From Endozoicomonas sp. NE40 (GTDB taxonomy: Bacteria > Pseudomonadota > Gammaproteobacteria > Pseudomonadales > Endozoicomonadaceae), in the NCBI RefSeq assembly GCF_040549045.1, contig NZ_JBEWTB010000002.1:4948501-5012500 (forward strand): a stretch of 64,000 bases of DNA. The letters are read 5' to 3'. The position numbers and the translations under genes were made by a program. The notes below the pieces were generated by a model. It was not told the origin of the DNA. It ran no database searches and saw only the letters and a list, made by a program, of their open reading frames with translations. Every line of letters begins with the position of its first letter. The stretch's first letter is position 1. Below are positions 26,288 to 35,984 of the stretch, one piece after another.

Positions 26288-27802
26288 ATGTCGCTACCTT
26301 CATCATCACCACAAGCATCACCACAGCCACAGGCTCTGCCATCACTCAGCCTGATGGTTCAGGGAACAACCTCTGATGCCGGTAAAAGCGTGATTGCTGC
26401 AGGCTTGTGCCGGGTACTGCGTCGACGCGGCATTCGTGTTGCACCTTTTAAGCCTCAGAATATGGCACTGAACAGTGCGGTGACCATTGATGGTGGCGAA
26501 ATTGGACGAGCCCAGGCTGTTCAGGCCCAGGCCAGTGGTATTGAGCCTCACTCGGATATGAACCCGGTATTGTTAAAACCGAATTCGGATATTGGTGCCC
26601 AGGTGATTGTTAATGGGCGTGCCATTGGCGAAATGAATGCTGTGACTTATCACGAATTCAAGCCCAGAGTCCTGAAAGCCATACTGTCTTCCTATGATCG
26701 CCTGCGAAGCAGTTATCAGGCTGTTGTCGTAGAAGGCGCAGGCAGCCCGGCAGAAATTAACCTGCGGGAAAACGATGTTGCCAATATGGGGTTTGCTGAA
26801 GCCGCTGACTGCCCGGTGATTATTGTTTCGGATATTGACCGTGGTGGTGTTTTTGCCCATCTCTATGGCACTTACAAACTGCTCTCTCCATCGGAACAAC
26901 AGAGAGTAAAAGGCTTTATTATCAATCGTTTCCGTGGGGATATTAAACTGCTTTATTCAGGACTTGAGTGGCTTGAGAAAGAGCTGGGAAAACCTGTTCT
27001 GGGGGTATTGCCTTATCTGCATGGTCTTCATCTGGAAGCGGAAGATGCAGTGGCTGAACAGCAGCTCAGCAACGACAATCAGGATAAACTGGTGATTGCA
27101 GTACCCGTCATTAGTCGTATGAGTAACCATACGGATTTTGACGTACTGCGTCTTCATCCCGGGATCGACATCCGCTTTATCAGAAAAGGTCAGGCGCTGC
27201 CTGCCTGTGACCTGATCATTCTGCCCGGTAGCAAAAGTACTCGTACTGATCTGACGTTTATCCGGGACAATGGCTGGGACAGCGACCTGCTCCGGCATCT
27301 TCGCTACGGGGGTAAAGTCATGGGTATTTGTGGTGGTTACCAGATGCTGGGGCATTGGGTACATGACCCGGAAGGGATTGAAGGAGAGCCCGGAAGTTTG
27401 GCTGGTCTTGGTTTACTGGAGCTGGAGACCACCATTGCTGAAGAAAAGCAGTTGCGTCGTGTATCAGGAGAGCTGAGTTTCCCGGATCAGCCAGCTGCCA
27501 GAGTAACCGGCTATGAAATCCATGCAGGAAAGACGTCCGGCAAAGCGCTGGAGCAACCGATCATTCAGCTGGAACAGCATGAGGATGGTGTGCTGTCAGA
27601 AGACCAGCAGATATTTGGTTCCTATCTGCATGGTATTTTTGATCATGCTGAAGCCTGTAAAGCGATTTTGCACTGGGCAGGCAGGCAGGACATCGACATT
27701 CCTGACTATAACCTGATCCGTGAACAGGGGATTGACCGGATTGCCGATGCTATTGAAGAGCATGTTGATATGAAACAGCTGTTGTCTGCAATGAGCAGCT
27801 GA
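26288..27802 (+). CDS. cobQ: Cobyric acid synthase CobQ
   Basis: CobQ amidates four side chains of adenosylcobyrinic a,c-diamide using glutamine and ATP in B12 synthesis. The 504-residue protein has the N-terminal dethiobiotin-synthetase-like ATPase (MVQGTTSDAGKSVIAAGLCR, PFKPQNMALNS) and a C-terminal class I glutamine amidotransferase with the nucleophile Cys in VMGICGGYQMLG and the His in GSYLHGIFDH. The first 14 residues are Ser/Pro/Gln-rich and unusual, and no clear ribosome-binding site precedes the ATG, so the true start might be slightly downstream. No other B12 synthesis genes are in the window. Confidence 0.95.
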   Translation: MSLPSSSPQASPQPQALPSLSLMVQGTTSDAGKSVIAAGLCRVLRRRGIRVAPFKPQNMALNSAVTIDGGEIGRAQAVQAQASGIEPHSDMNPVLLKPNSDIGAQVIVNGRAIGEMNAVTYHEFKPRVLKAILSSYDRLRSSYQAVVVEGAGSPAEINLRENDVANMGFAEAADCPVIIVSDIDRGGVFAHLYGTYKLLSPSEQQRVKGFIINRFRGDIKLLYSGLEWLEKELGKPVLGVLPYLHGLHLEAEDAVAEQQLSNDNQDKLVIAVPVISRMSNHTDFDVLRLHPGIDIRFIRKGQALPACDLIILPGSKSTRTDLTFIRDNGWDSDLLRHLRYGGKVMGICGGYQMLGHWVHDPEGIEGEPGSLAGLGLLELETTIAEEKQLRRVSGELSFPDQPAARVTGYEIHAGKTSGKALEQPIIQLEQHEDGVLSEDQQIFGSYLHGIFDHAEACKAILHWAGRQDIDIPDYNLIREQGIDRIADAIEEHVDMKQLLSAMSS

Positions 27803-27821
27803 TACCTTTTCTAGTCCATGG

Positions 27822-28511
27822 CTATACGACACTGACTTCCAGAGCCGTATAACCATGAGCAATTGATTGAGTAGTGCCAGTACTGATATTCATCGGTTTA
27901 CTGAATAGCGGAGCATCCACGACAAGGGTGTGAAACTCACCGTCTTCACCGCTCGGACAGATACCAAGGTTTTTAATGTCTCTGGCAAGCTGTGGAGTCA
28001 TTATCTGACCCAACAGGTGATCAGGCAATCGTTCAGATTGAATGCTCACAATTATCGTTCTTATATTGGAACTCAGCATATCAGCCAGTAACGCTTCTCT
28101 GCTCTTCAGCCAGAGCGGAAAAGCGGCCTGAATACCGGCCTCACTGGTAACCCTTTCAAACCATACTTTATGGGATTCCAGATCGATATCCCCAAATACA
28201 ACGGTATTAGCCTGAAATTGACTCTGACTTTCTGCAATGACCGATTTCAAGTGACGTTCATATTCTCCCCAGCCTGAAGAGCGGAACAGTATGGGCAGGC
28301 CCATTGCATTGGCCTGGGCCTGAAGCACCGACCGGCTTAAACCGTGGGCGCTGGTGTGTTCACCGTCTTCACTGAGCATGGTAAAGAGCGCAACGGGACT
28401 TGCCCCGGACTGCTGTGCGAGATGCAGTGCATAACAGGCATCTTTGCCACCGCTCCAGGAAGTGATGAACTGGTTTTTGTACGGATGATTTGCAGGCTGG
28501 TTATCAGGCAT
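27822..28511 (-). CDS. DUF71/COG2102 ATP-pyrophosphatase (diphthine-ammonia ligase-like), probable B12-linked
   Basis: The 229-residue protein has the PP-loop SWSGGKDACYAL (about 18-29) and the family motifs FGDIDLESHKVWFE and PSGEDGEFHTLVVDAP that define DUF71. In eukaryotes and archaea this family amidates diphthine. Bacterial members have been predicted from gene neighbourhoods to act in B12 salvage. Its end faces the end of cobQ with only 19 bases between, which supports the B12 link by context only. Confidence 0.8.
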   Translation of the reverse strand: MPDNQPANHPYKNQFITSWSGGKDACYALHLAQQSGASPVALFTMLSEDGEHTSAHGLSRSVLQAQANAMGLPILFRSSGWGEYERHLKSVIAESQSQFQANTVVFGDIDLESHKVWFERVTSEAGIQAAFPLWLKSREALLADMLSSNIRTIIVSIQSERLPDHLLGQIMTPQLARDIKNLGICPSGEDGEFHTLVVDAPLFSKPMNISTGTTQSIAHGYTALEVSVV

Positions 28512-28586
28512 TTGTTCTTTTGTCAGATGAGGTGGAGAAAAAGCTGAAGTGTACAGCCTTTAAGCCAACCTGAACTCAACTGTTTG

Positions 28587-29030
28587 TCACCCGTCTGGAT
28601 GCAGCTCAATCCAGAAACGTCCACTGTTGTGCAAATACAGATCCAGCACCTGACTTTTATGGACATCCTGATAGTAACGAAGGGTCTCTGGCAGATAGGC
28701 ACCATTTTCAGAATAAAACTTCATACGCCTGAAATGTGTATCCATGACTCTGATGTCGATGGCATGGTCAGAATCGTCATCGGGGAATTTGATTTTAAGG
28801 TGTGCGGAGTAAAGCTGTTCACTGGCAAACCATTGGCCAATCAGCGTTAGCATCGAGTTGAATTCGATATGCTGGAAGCACTGTCCCGGCTTTAGTCTGA
28901 AGTTAAATACACGTGAGTTCTGTATAGGGCGAGGCCAGGATTCTATAGGCTCAATAGTCTGACGATAGATTGGAGAATGCAGCATAAAATCGACTTCAGC
29001 ATATTGCTCAGGATTGGCTGTCAGCGTCAT
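28587..29030 (-). CDS. Hypothetical protein
   Basis: The likely protein (147 residues) starts at the ATG at 29030, which has GGGAG about 8 bases upstream; the frame is open further to 29102. It has no signal peptide or membrane helix. It is rich in aromatic residues with predicted beta strands (SRVFNFRLKPGQCFQHIEF). The family is not recognised. Confidence 0.55.
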   Translation of the reverse strand: MTLTANPEQYAEVDFMLHSPIYRQTIEPIESWPRPIQNSRVFNFRLKPGQCFQHIEFNSMLTLIGQWFASEQLYSAHLKIKFPDDDSDHAIDIRVMDTHFRRMKFYSENGAYLPETLRYYQDVHKSQVLDLYLHNSGRFWIELHPDG

Positions 29031-29278
29031 GACCAGTACTCCCTTCTTTCCCACGAAATTATTATTGCTTTTATCACGCTTGCCTGTGCTGGTACTCAGC
29101 ATTACACAATTTAACGATGCCTTACTCCTCCATTTTGGTTATAGCTGTCATCAGTTTTACTTATTGTGACGGACTTATTATCACGCCTTTTTTTGATGGC
29201 TTTTTTTAATAGCTATGGAAGTACTGTGAAGCTGTCTGCTATGTTGTTGGATAGAAATTTAATAACGTCGGGTGTGTT

Positions 29279-30775
29279 ATGGCTTATCAGGTTCCTCTGT
29301 TTATCAATGGTCAGTTTATAACGTCTGCCTCAACGATTACTCAACCGGTGATTAATCCTGCGACCCAGGAGGTGCTGGCAGAGTTGCCCATGGCAACTGA
29401 TGCGGAAATAGAGCAAGCGGTAGCCGGTGCCAGACAGGCTTTTAAGTCCTGGAAAGATGTCCCGGTTCCTGAACGCGCACGATCGATGATGCGTTATCAG
29501 GCACTGCTTAAAGAACACCATGATGAGCTGGCGGAACTGCTGGCAAAAGATACTGGCAAAACCTTTGAAGATGCTAAAGGTGATGTTTGGCGCGGGATAG
29601 AAGTAGTCGAGCAGGCAGCTAATATTCCCGCCTTGCTGATGGGCGAAACTGTCGGGAATGTCGCCGGAGGCATTGATACCAGCAGCTACCTTCAGCCACT
29701 GGGGGTTTGCGTTGGTATTACCCCGTTTAACTTTCCGGCAATGATTCCACTGTGGATGTTTCCTCTGGCAGTGGCCTGCGGTAACACATTTATTCTGAAA
29801 CCCAGTGAGCAGGTGCCGCTGACGCCTGTACGTTTACTGGAGCTGCTGGTTAAAGCTGGTATTCCGGACGGTGTGGTACAACTGGTTCATGGTGGACAAA
29901 CTCAGGTCGAACGACTGCTGGAACACCCCGATACCAGGGCGATTTCTTTTGTAGGCTCTGCAAGCGTTGCACAGTCCATTTACAGGACAGGCACTTCTCA
30001 TATGAAGCGGGTGCAGTGCATGGCAGGTGCCAAAAATCACTGTGTAGTTATGCCGGACGCTGATAAAGAACAGGCACTGAATCAGCTCGTTGGAGCTTCA
30101 GTGGGTGCTGCCGGTCAGCGTTGTATGGCGATCAGTGTCGCCGTGTTTGTGGGCCAGAGCAAAGCGTGGATTCCGGAATTAGCCGACAAACTCAGCACCC
30201 TGCGACCCGGAGCCTGGGATGATACCGGAGCCGCTTTTGGGCCGGTGATCAGCAAAGCGGCAAAAGCACGAATTACTGGTTTAATTCAACAGGGAAAGCA
30301 GGAGGCAACCTGCCTGCTTGATGGCAGTGATTGTGAAGTAGAAAGTTTGCCCGATGGCAACTGGGTAGGACCGACACTGTTCACTGACGTGACACCGGAA
30401 ATGGCTATTTATCAGCAGGAAATATTTGGCCCGGTGCTGTGTTGTGTCTGTGTTGACTCACTGGAAGAAGCGATTCAGCTGGTTAATCACAACCCTTATG
30501 GTAATGGTACGTCTATTTTCACCCGTTCTGGTGGAGCAGCCCGGAAATACCAGCATGAGATTGAAGTGGGACAGGTGGGTATCAATGTGCCGATTCCTGT
30601 GCCTCTGCCATTTTTCTCCTTCACTGGCTGGAAAGGTTCTTTTATGGGCGACCTGCACGCTTATGGTAAGCAGGCGGTGCGCTTTTATACCGAAACCAAA
30701 ACGGTCACAACCCGCTGGATATACGACGAAGAAGAGACATCTGGCCAGCCTAATCTCACTATTAACCTGAAGTAG
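29279..30775 (+). CDS. mmsA: Methylmalonate-semialdehyde dehydrogenase (CoA-acylating)
   Basis: MmsA converts methylmalonate semialdehyde to propionyl-CoA at the end of valine breakdown. The 498-residue ALDH-fold protein has the family's TPFNFPAMIPLWM region, the substrate/cofactor segment FVGSASVAQSIY, and the catalytic Cys near residue 282 in GQRCMAIS. Sequence features such as GINVPIPVPLPFFSFTGWKG are typical of MmsA rather than other ALDHs. It starts a five-gene operon on the plus strand. Confidence 0.95.
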   Translation: MAYQVPLFINGQFITSASTITQPVINPATQEVLAELPMATDAEIEQAVAGARQAFKSWKDVPVPERARSMMRYQALLKEHHDELAELLAKDTGKTFEDAKGDVWRGIEVVEQAANIPALLMGETVGNVAGGIDTSSYLQPLGVCVGITPFNFPAMIPLWMFPLAVACGNTFILKPSEQVPLTPVRLLELLVKAGIPDGVVQLVHGGQTQVERLLEHPDTRAISFVGSASVAQSIYRTGTSHMKRVQCMAGAKNHCVVMPDADKEQALNQLVGASVGAAGQRCMAISVAVFVGQSKAWIPELADKLSTLRPGAWDDTGAAFGPVISKAAKARITGLIQQGKQEATCLLDGSDCEVESLPDGNWVGPTLFTDVTPEMAIYQQEIFGPVLCCVCVDSLEEAIQLVNHNPYGNGTSIFTRSGGAARKYQHEIEVGQVGINVPIPVPLPFFSFTGWKGSFMGDLHAYGKQAVRFYTETKTVTTRWIYDEEETSGQPNLTINLK

Positions 30776-30830
30776 TCACAAAAAGGTCTATAAAGAAGGA
30801 CTTTCCAGATCAATTAATATGGGAGGGACT

Positions 30831-31991
30831 ATGGATTTTTCGCTGAGCGATGATCAACAGGCGTTTATCAGTACTGCCAGGGCATTTTCAAAGGATGTTC
30901 TGGCACCGGGAGCAGCCCTTTGGGACAGAGACCATATTTTTCCTGTCGAGGTATTCAGACAGGCAGGTGATCTTGGTTTTATGTCGCTGTATGCACCAGA
31001 GGAAGCGGGCGGGCTGAACCTGTCACGGCTTGATGCGAGTCTGATATTCGAAGAACTGGCACAGGGATGTACATCCACTACCGCTTTTATGACCATCCAC
31101 AATATGGCGACCAATATGATTGGTCGCTATGGCAGTAAAGCATTAGTCGACCAGTGGGGGGCGGATCTTACTTCAGGCCAGAAACTGGCTTCCTACTGCT
31201 TAACAGAGCCGGGATCAGGTTCCGACGCTGCATCGCTGACAACCTCTGCCAAAACAGTAGATGATCATTATTTGGTCAATGGCAGCAAGGTCTTTATCAG
31301 CGGTGCCGGTGCAACGGATATTCTGATCGTAATGGTCAGAACCGGCGGCAAGGGCGCTAAAGGCATTACGGCTCTGGCTATTCCGGCTGACAGCGCTAAT
31401 ATTCACTACGGCAAGGCTGAAGACAAGATGGGCTGGCACTGCCAGCCTACACGACAGATAACCTTTGATGGCGTAAAAGTGCCTGTCAGTCACCGACTGG
31501 GATCAGAGGGTCAGGGTTTTAAAATGGCCATGGAGGCATTGGACGGTGGTCGTATAAACATTGCGAGCTGTTCCGTTGGCACCGCCCAGGCTGCCCTTAA
31601 CCATGCCATTAGCTACAGCAGAGAACGAGAGCAGTTTGGCCAGTCGATAGCTGAGTTTCAGGTGACACAGTTCAAACTGGCGGATATGGCGACGGAGCTG
31701 GTGGCAGCAAGGCAGATGGTCAGGCTGGCGGCCTGGAAGCTCGATAACAGTGAAGCAGAAGCCGGTGTTTACTGCTCAATGGCTAAACGACTGGCGACCG
31801 ATCTCTGCTTTAACATCTGCAACGAAGCACTGCAGATTCATGGCGGTTATGGCTATATTCGTGAATATCCTCTGGAACGTTTTGTCAGGGATACCCGGGT
31901 ACACCAGATACTTGAAGGCACCAATGAAATCATGCGAATGATCATTAGCCGTCGTTTGTTAATGGATGATGTGGCCGAGGTGATACGATGA
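30831..31991 (+). CDS. Acyl-CoA dehydrogenase, probably isobutyryl-CoA dehydrogenase
   Basis: This FAD enzyme (386 residues) has the family motifs YCLTEPGSGSDA, REREQFGQSIAEFQ and, near the C-terminus, QILEGTNEIMRMII. Its place between mmsA and an enoyl-CoA hydratase gene points to oxidation of isobutyryl-CoA or 2-methylbutyryl-CoA. I set the start at 30831, because GGGAGG lies about 6 bases upstream and the next ATG before it (30819) overlaps that site. It overlaps the next gene by four bases. Confidence 0.92.
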   Translation: MDFSLSDDQQAFISTARAFSKDVLAPGAALWDRDHIFPVEVFRQAGDLGFMSLYAPEEAGGLNLSRLDASLIFEELAQGCTSTTAFMTIHNMATNMIGRYGSKALVDQWGADLTSGQKLASYCLTEPGSGSDAASLTTSAKTVDDHYLVNGSKVFISGAGATDILIVMVRTGGKGAKGITALAIPADSANIHYGKAEDKMGWHCQPTRQITFDGVKVPVSHRLGSEGQGFKMAMEALDGGRINIASCSVGTAQAALNHAISYSREREQFGQSIAEFQVTQFKLADMATELVAARQMVRLAAWKLDNSEAEAGVYCSMAKRLATDLCFNICNEALQIHGGYGYIREYPLERFVRDTRVHQILEGTNEIMRMIISRRLLMDDVAEVIR

Positions 31992-32792
31992 TTGAGAGTA
32001 CGACGATTAAGAGTACGACTTCCAAGCTAAAACTGGACATCACTGACCATACTGCCCTGATTACTCTGGACAATCCGGGTGCTAATACCTGGGATCTGGA
32101 AAACCTTCAGGGGCTTTGCACGCTGGTTGAAAAGCTCAACGATGACCGAAGCATTTATGCCCTGGTTATCACCGGTGCCGGAGAAAAATTCTTTTCCGCA
32201 GGTGCTGACCTGAAACTGTTTGCTTCTGGTGAAAACGCCGCTGCTTTGGATATGGCCAGGGCATTTGGTAAAGCCTTTGAGACACTGGCGGCATTTCGGG
32301 GTGTATCCATTGCCGCCATTAATGGCTTTGCTATGGGAGGAGGGCTGGAAGTGGCGCTGGCCTGCGACATTCGTATCGCTGAAGAGCAGGCCCAGTTGGC
32401 ACTACCAGAAGCGAAGGTAGGGTTATTGCCCGCCGCAGGAGGAACACAGCGTCTGCCGTGGCTGGTTGGAGAGGGGTGGGCAAAAGCGCATGATATTGTG
32501 CGGTGAACGTATAGCAGCTCAACAGGCTGAGCGAATCGGACTGATTGAAGAGATGGTTGCAACTGGTGAGGCCAGAGACTGTGCGCTGGCACTGGCAGCG
32601 AAAGTGGCAGAACAGAGTCCGATAGCTGTGGCGTACTGCAAGCAGCTTATACACCATGCCAGAGATGCAACCATTGCAGGAGCTTTGCCAGAGGAGCGGG
32701 AACGCTTCCTTGATCTGTTTGATACGGAGGATCAGCAGGAAGGCGTTAAGGCATTCCTTGAGAAACGTAAGCCGAACTGGAAAAACGCCTGA
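31988..32792 (+). CDS. Enoyl-CoA hydratase/isomerase family protein (frameshifted)
   Basis: The crotonase fold is clear: ITGAGEKFFSAGADLKLF and GFAMGGGLEVALACDIRIAE form the oxyanion hole and PEAKVGLLPAAGGTQRLPWL follows. The frame breaks at a run of four A (32482-32485); with three A the protein continues as GWAKRMILCGERIAAQQAER to the stop at 32792, giving a normal length of about 267 residues. In the valine pathway this would hydrate methacrylyl-CoA. The break is probably a sequence error, as the downstream part is fully conserved. Confidence 0.85.
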
Positions 32793-32842
32793 ACGCTGAA
32801 CCAGTAACCAGGAACCAGGAACGAATTAGAAGGATAATTATC

Positions 32843-33724
32843 ATGGCAAAGATAGCTTTTATCGGCCTTGGAAATATGGGTGGCCCAATGGCTGCCAATC
32901 TTCTTGCAGCGGGTCATGAAGTGACCGTCTTCGACCTGGTCAGCGACCTGATGCAGCAATTGACTGACCAGGGGGCAAAGCCAGCAGACAGCGCACTGGC
33001 GGCAGCTGATGGCGTCGAATTTGTAATTACCATGCTGCCTGCAGGCCGGCATGTGGAAATGGTTTATCTGGGGGACAGTGGCCTTTTAGCCTGTCTTGAA
33101 GGATCACCTCTTATTATTGATTGCAGCACCATTGATGCCCAGACTGCAAAAAAAGTCGCCAGCGCTGCATCAGAACTGGGTCTGGATATGATTGATGCCC
33201 CTGTGTCGGGCGGTGTTGCTGCCGCAAAAGCTGGCACACTGAGTTTTATGTGTGGCGGTGCAGAGAAAGCTTTTAACCGGGCCAGGCCGGTTCTGGCAGA
33301 CATGGGGAAAAATCTGTTTCATGCCGGCCCCAGTGGAGCAGGCCAGACCGCTAAAATCTGTAACAACATGCTCCTGTCAGTATTGATGACTGGCACTGCT
33401 GAAGCGCTACAGCTTGGCGTTGATAATGGGCTTGACCCAACAGTCCTGTCGGACATTATGCTGGCCAGTTCGGGCAGAAACTGGGCGCTGGAAGTTTATA
33501 ATCCTTACCCGGGCGTTATGGAGTCAGCACCTTCCAGCCATCAGTACCAGCCCGGTTTTATGGTGGATCTGATGGTAAAAGACCTTGGGCTTGCAATGTC
33601 GGCTGCTTTAGAAAGCAGCTCTGCTGTTCCCATGGGCAGCGCTGCCCGGAATCTTTATATGGCTCATAAAAAGAAAGGTCATGGCAAGCTGGATTTCTCC
33701 AGTATTCTCCAGGCACTTAAGTAG
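32843..33724 (+). CDS. mmsB: 3-hydroxyisobutyrate dehydrogenase
   Basis: MmsB oxidises 3-hydroxyisobutyrate to methylmalonate semialdehyde, the substrate of MmsA. The 293-residue protein has the N-terminal Rossmann motif IAFIGLGNMGGPMAANL, the substrate-site signature DAPVSGGVAAAKAGTLSFM and the catalytic Lys in GQTAKICNNM. AGAAGGATAAT lies upstream as ribosome-binding site. Confidence 0.95.
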   Translation: MAKIAFIGLGNMGGPMAANLLAAGHEVTVFDLVSDLMQQLTDQGAKPADSALAAADGVEFVITMLPAGRHVEMVYLGDSGLLACLEGSPLIIDCSTIDAQTAKKVASAASELGLDMIDAPVSGGVAAAKAGTLSFMCGGAEKAFNRARPVLADMGKNLFHAGPSGAGQTAKICNNMLLSVLMTGTAEALQLGVDNGLDPTVLSDIMLASSGRNWALEVYNPYPGVMESAPSSHQYQPGFMVDLMVKDLGLAMSAALESSSAVPMGSAARNLYMAHKKKGHGKLDFSSILQALK

Positions 33725-33773
33725 ACAAATAAATAGACTCTTCAATAAAACTCTTCAATAAAAAGGTGGCGTT

Positions 33774-34544
33774 GTGGATCTCAAGAATAAAGTAGCCATT
33801 ATCAGTGGTGGTGCTTCAGGCATTGGGGCAGCGACCGCCCGCCGTTTTGTTGCCGGTGGCGCACAGGTAGCGGTTTTCGATATCGATCGTCAAAAAGCGG
33901 AAGCGTTACTGGAGGAGCTGGGCAGTTCTGCTATTTTTTGCCCGGTTGATGTGACAGATGAGGCGTCGGTGCAGTCAGGCATCGACACCATCAGTGAGGA
34001 GTTTGGACAGATTCATATCTGCTGTAATTTTGCAGGGGTGGCGGATGCTGCCAGAACTGTTGGTAAACAGGGGCCTTTTCCTCTGGATCAATTCAGAAAA
34101 GTGATTGATATTAACCTGATTGGGACGTTTAACGTTATGCGGCTTGCTGCAGTAAAAATGGCAGCTAATCAGCTGATCTCAGAGGAAAGTGGTCGTGGCG
34201 TGATTATCAATACTGCGTCTGTTGCAGCATTTGAAGGTCAGATGGGACAGGCCGCCTATAGCGCGTCCAAGGCAGGCGTTGCCGGACTGACCCTGCCGGT
34301 TGCACGGGATCTTGCCAGCCTGAGAATACGCTGCAATACGATTATGCCTGGACTGATTAAAACCCCCATGTTTGATTCCCTGTCTCCGGAGTTTATTGAA
34401 TCATTGTCAGACAGCGTACTGAATCCAAAACGACTGGGCAGACCAGAGGAAGTCGCCCATCTGGCTCAGTTTATGGTTGAAAATGATTACCTTAATGGCG
34501 AATGCATTCGGCTTGACGGAGGCATCAGGATGCAGCCGAGGTAG
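33774..34544 (+). CDS. Short-chain dehydrogenase, likely 2-methyl-3-hydroxyacyl-CoA dehydrogenase type
   Basis: The 256-residue SDR starts with GTG and has the NAD site SGGASGIGAATAR (about 11-23), catalytic Ser region NTASVAAFEG and YSASK. The sequence is most like type II 3-hydroxyacyl-CoA dehydrogenases (HSD17B10-like), which act in isoleucine breakdown; this fits the operon. Substrate is inferred. Confidence 0.85.
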   Translation: MDLKNKVAIISGGASGIGAATARRFVAGGAQVAVFDIDRQKAEALLEELGSSAIFCPVDVTDEASVQSGIDTISEEFGQIHICCNFAGVADAARTVGKQGPFPLDQFRKVIDINLIGTFNVMRLAAVKMAANQLISEESGRGVIINTASVAAFEGQMGQAAYSASKAGVAGLTLPVARDLASLRIRCNTIMPGLIKTPMFDSLSPEFIESLSDSVLNPKRLGRPEEVAHLAQFMVENDYLNGECIRLDGGIRMQPR

Positions 34545-34551
34545 TCTCATC

Positions 34552-34574
34552 AGAGACCGCCAAAGGCGGTCTCT
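34552..34574. terminator. Strong hairpin between convergent genes
   Basis: A perfect 10-bp stem (agagaccgcc/ggcggtctct) with a 3-base loop follows the SDR stop by 7 bases. No T-run follows on either strand, so it could be a Rho-assisted terminator or mRNA-stabilising stem. Confidence 0.5.
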
Positions 34575-34600
34575 AATGAAAGCATTTGTCAGATGGTTTA

Positions 34601-34987
34601 TTAGTTGTTGGGAAGTCTTGACAGAATAAGCTTTAAAGTTTCTTTGATTTCTATGTTATCAGCTTTCAGTTCAGAGACGTCAGTCTTCAGCTCGGAGACA
34701 TCACTCTTCAGTTCAGAGACATCTGTCTTTAGTGTGGAAACGTCACTCTTCAGTTCAAAGACATCTGTCTCCAGTGTAGAAACGCTACTTTTCAGCCCGG
34801 AGACATCGGTCTTCAGAACAGAAATGTCAGAACCTTGCTGGTCTATTTTTTGTTCAAGACGATCCACTTTGCTGTCGAGAACTTTAACGTCTGAACGTGT
34901 CTCACCAACGATTCTGACCAGATCGGTCAGCGTACTCAGTTGGTGATCTGGCTCATTGTCAGATGCTTTTTTAGCTGTTGCGCTCAT
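34601..34987 (-). CDS. Heptad-repeat coiled-coil protein
   Basis: The 128-residue protein is nearly all coiled coil. From about residue 50 to 110 a 7-residue unit (variants of SELKTDV) is repeated about nine times; the DNA shows matching 21- or 42-base tandem repeats. The start has AGGAG 6 bases upstream. No membrane helix or signal peptide is seen. It may be a scaffold or trimeric/tetrameric bundle; function unknown. Repeats of this kind vary in number between strains. Confidence 0.7.
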   Translation of the reverse strand: MSATAKKASDNEPDHQLSTLTDLVRIVGETRSDVKVLDSKVDRLEQKIDQQGSDISVLKTDVSGLKSSVSTLETDVFELKSDVSTLKTDVSELKSDVSELKTDVSELKADNIEIKETLKLILSRLPNN

Positions 34988-35058
34988 GCTTTACTCCTGA
35001 TTGGCTGAGGTACAGCATAGCAGAGAATGGTACAGAGTCAGCTGACTCTTGCCCTGAT

Positions 35059-35730
35059 TTAGCGGTATGGTGACCGGCTGATTTTTTCAAACAGCCAGTT
35101 GCTGAGATGAAATAATTTTTCCTTGTTGGACGCATAAGAAAAATTAGGGGCTTTCAGCAGTACGGAGGGACGACCATTAATCTTGAAAAGGTATTCAGTC
35201 CAGCGGTGAGAACGATCCATATCGACATGATCAACCTCGTTAAAGTCGGTAAATATATCTCCAAAATAGCCTGACAGAATATCGACGGTATCCTGCCCTG
35301 AGACAATTATGAATTCTGGAAGGCACTGCTCCATAATGGTGTTCAGTATCGGGCGTGAATGTTCCAGAAACAGATTCTGTCTTGATAATGACAGTTCTGT
35401 CCATTTTTTGGTTTTAAACGGGCTGCAATAACAGAAAGTGGCGTTTTCCAGTTGCTGTTGTAAATGTTCATTCTGTTTAAACGCAAAAGAAGCATTCCTG
35501 AAATAACGCCGTGTAGAGAAGCCATCAAGCAGTAAATTTGTGGTTAACAGATCAGCATTAAACTCGCTGTCCTCATCAATTAGTGGTGCCAGACCTAAAA
35601 AGAGAATATTGTTGGAAGCGTAATTTTGCCCGAGAAACAGCAGCCCACCATGTCCCCTCTGTCTGGGGTATTCAGTGATCAATTTTTGATTTTGATCAAG
35701 TGCTATTTGTTTCAGTTCTTCAAGCATCAT
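35059..35730 (-). CDS. Hypothetical protein, weak resemblance to the uracil-DNA glycosylase fold
   Basis: The 223-residue protein has a strand-loop NNILFLGLAP (about 40-49), a central FIIVSGQDTVDIL and a late VLLKAPNFSYASNKEKL. The order resembles motifs of the UDG superfamily, which includes several non-glycosylase members, but the catalytic residues cannot be assigned, so this is only a hint. It stands alone, divergent from the RTX gene. Confidence 0.5.
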   Translation of the reverse strand: MMLEELKQIALDQNQKLITEYPRQRGHGGLLFLGQNYASNNILFLGLAPLIDEDSEFNADLLTTNLLLDGFSTRRYFRNASFAFKQNEHLQQQLENATFCYCSPFKTKKWTELSLSRQNLFLEHSRPILNTIMEQCLPEFIIVSGQDTVDILSGYFGDIFTDFNEVDHVDMDRSHRWTEYLFKINGRPSVLLKAPNFSYASNKEKLFHLSNWLFEKISRSPYR

Positions 35731-35984
35731 TATTATGTCTGTTTTTTACCGTGAAAGTTTTTTCATCAATGGGGTGACGAAAAAATGCTTCATGCGCTAA
35801 TGGCTGTTTATATAACTCTAAACCATGAACGGTTTTACTGACAAGGTGGGGCAGATAATCAACGCTTGTCTATAATAACTATGCAAATAAACAAGCCTGT
35901 TACCCGGTTAGACCTTTCTGTTGTAGCTACCTGAATCGGCACTGTTTCACGAAAGTTCCAGATAATTAAAGGTTCTGCAACCTC

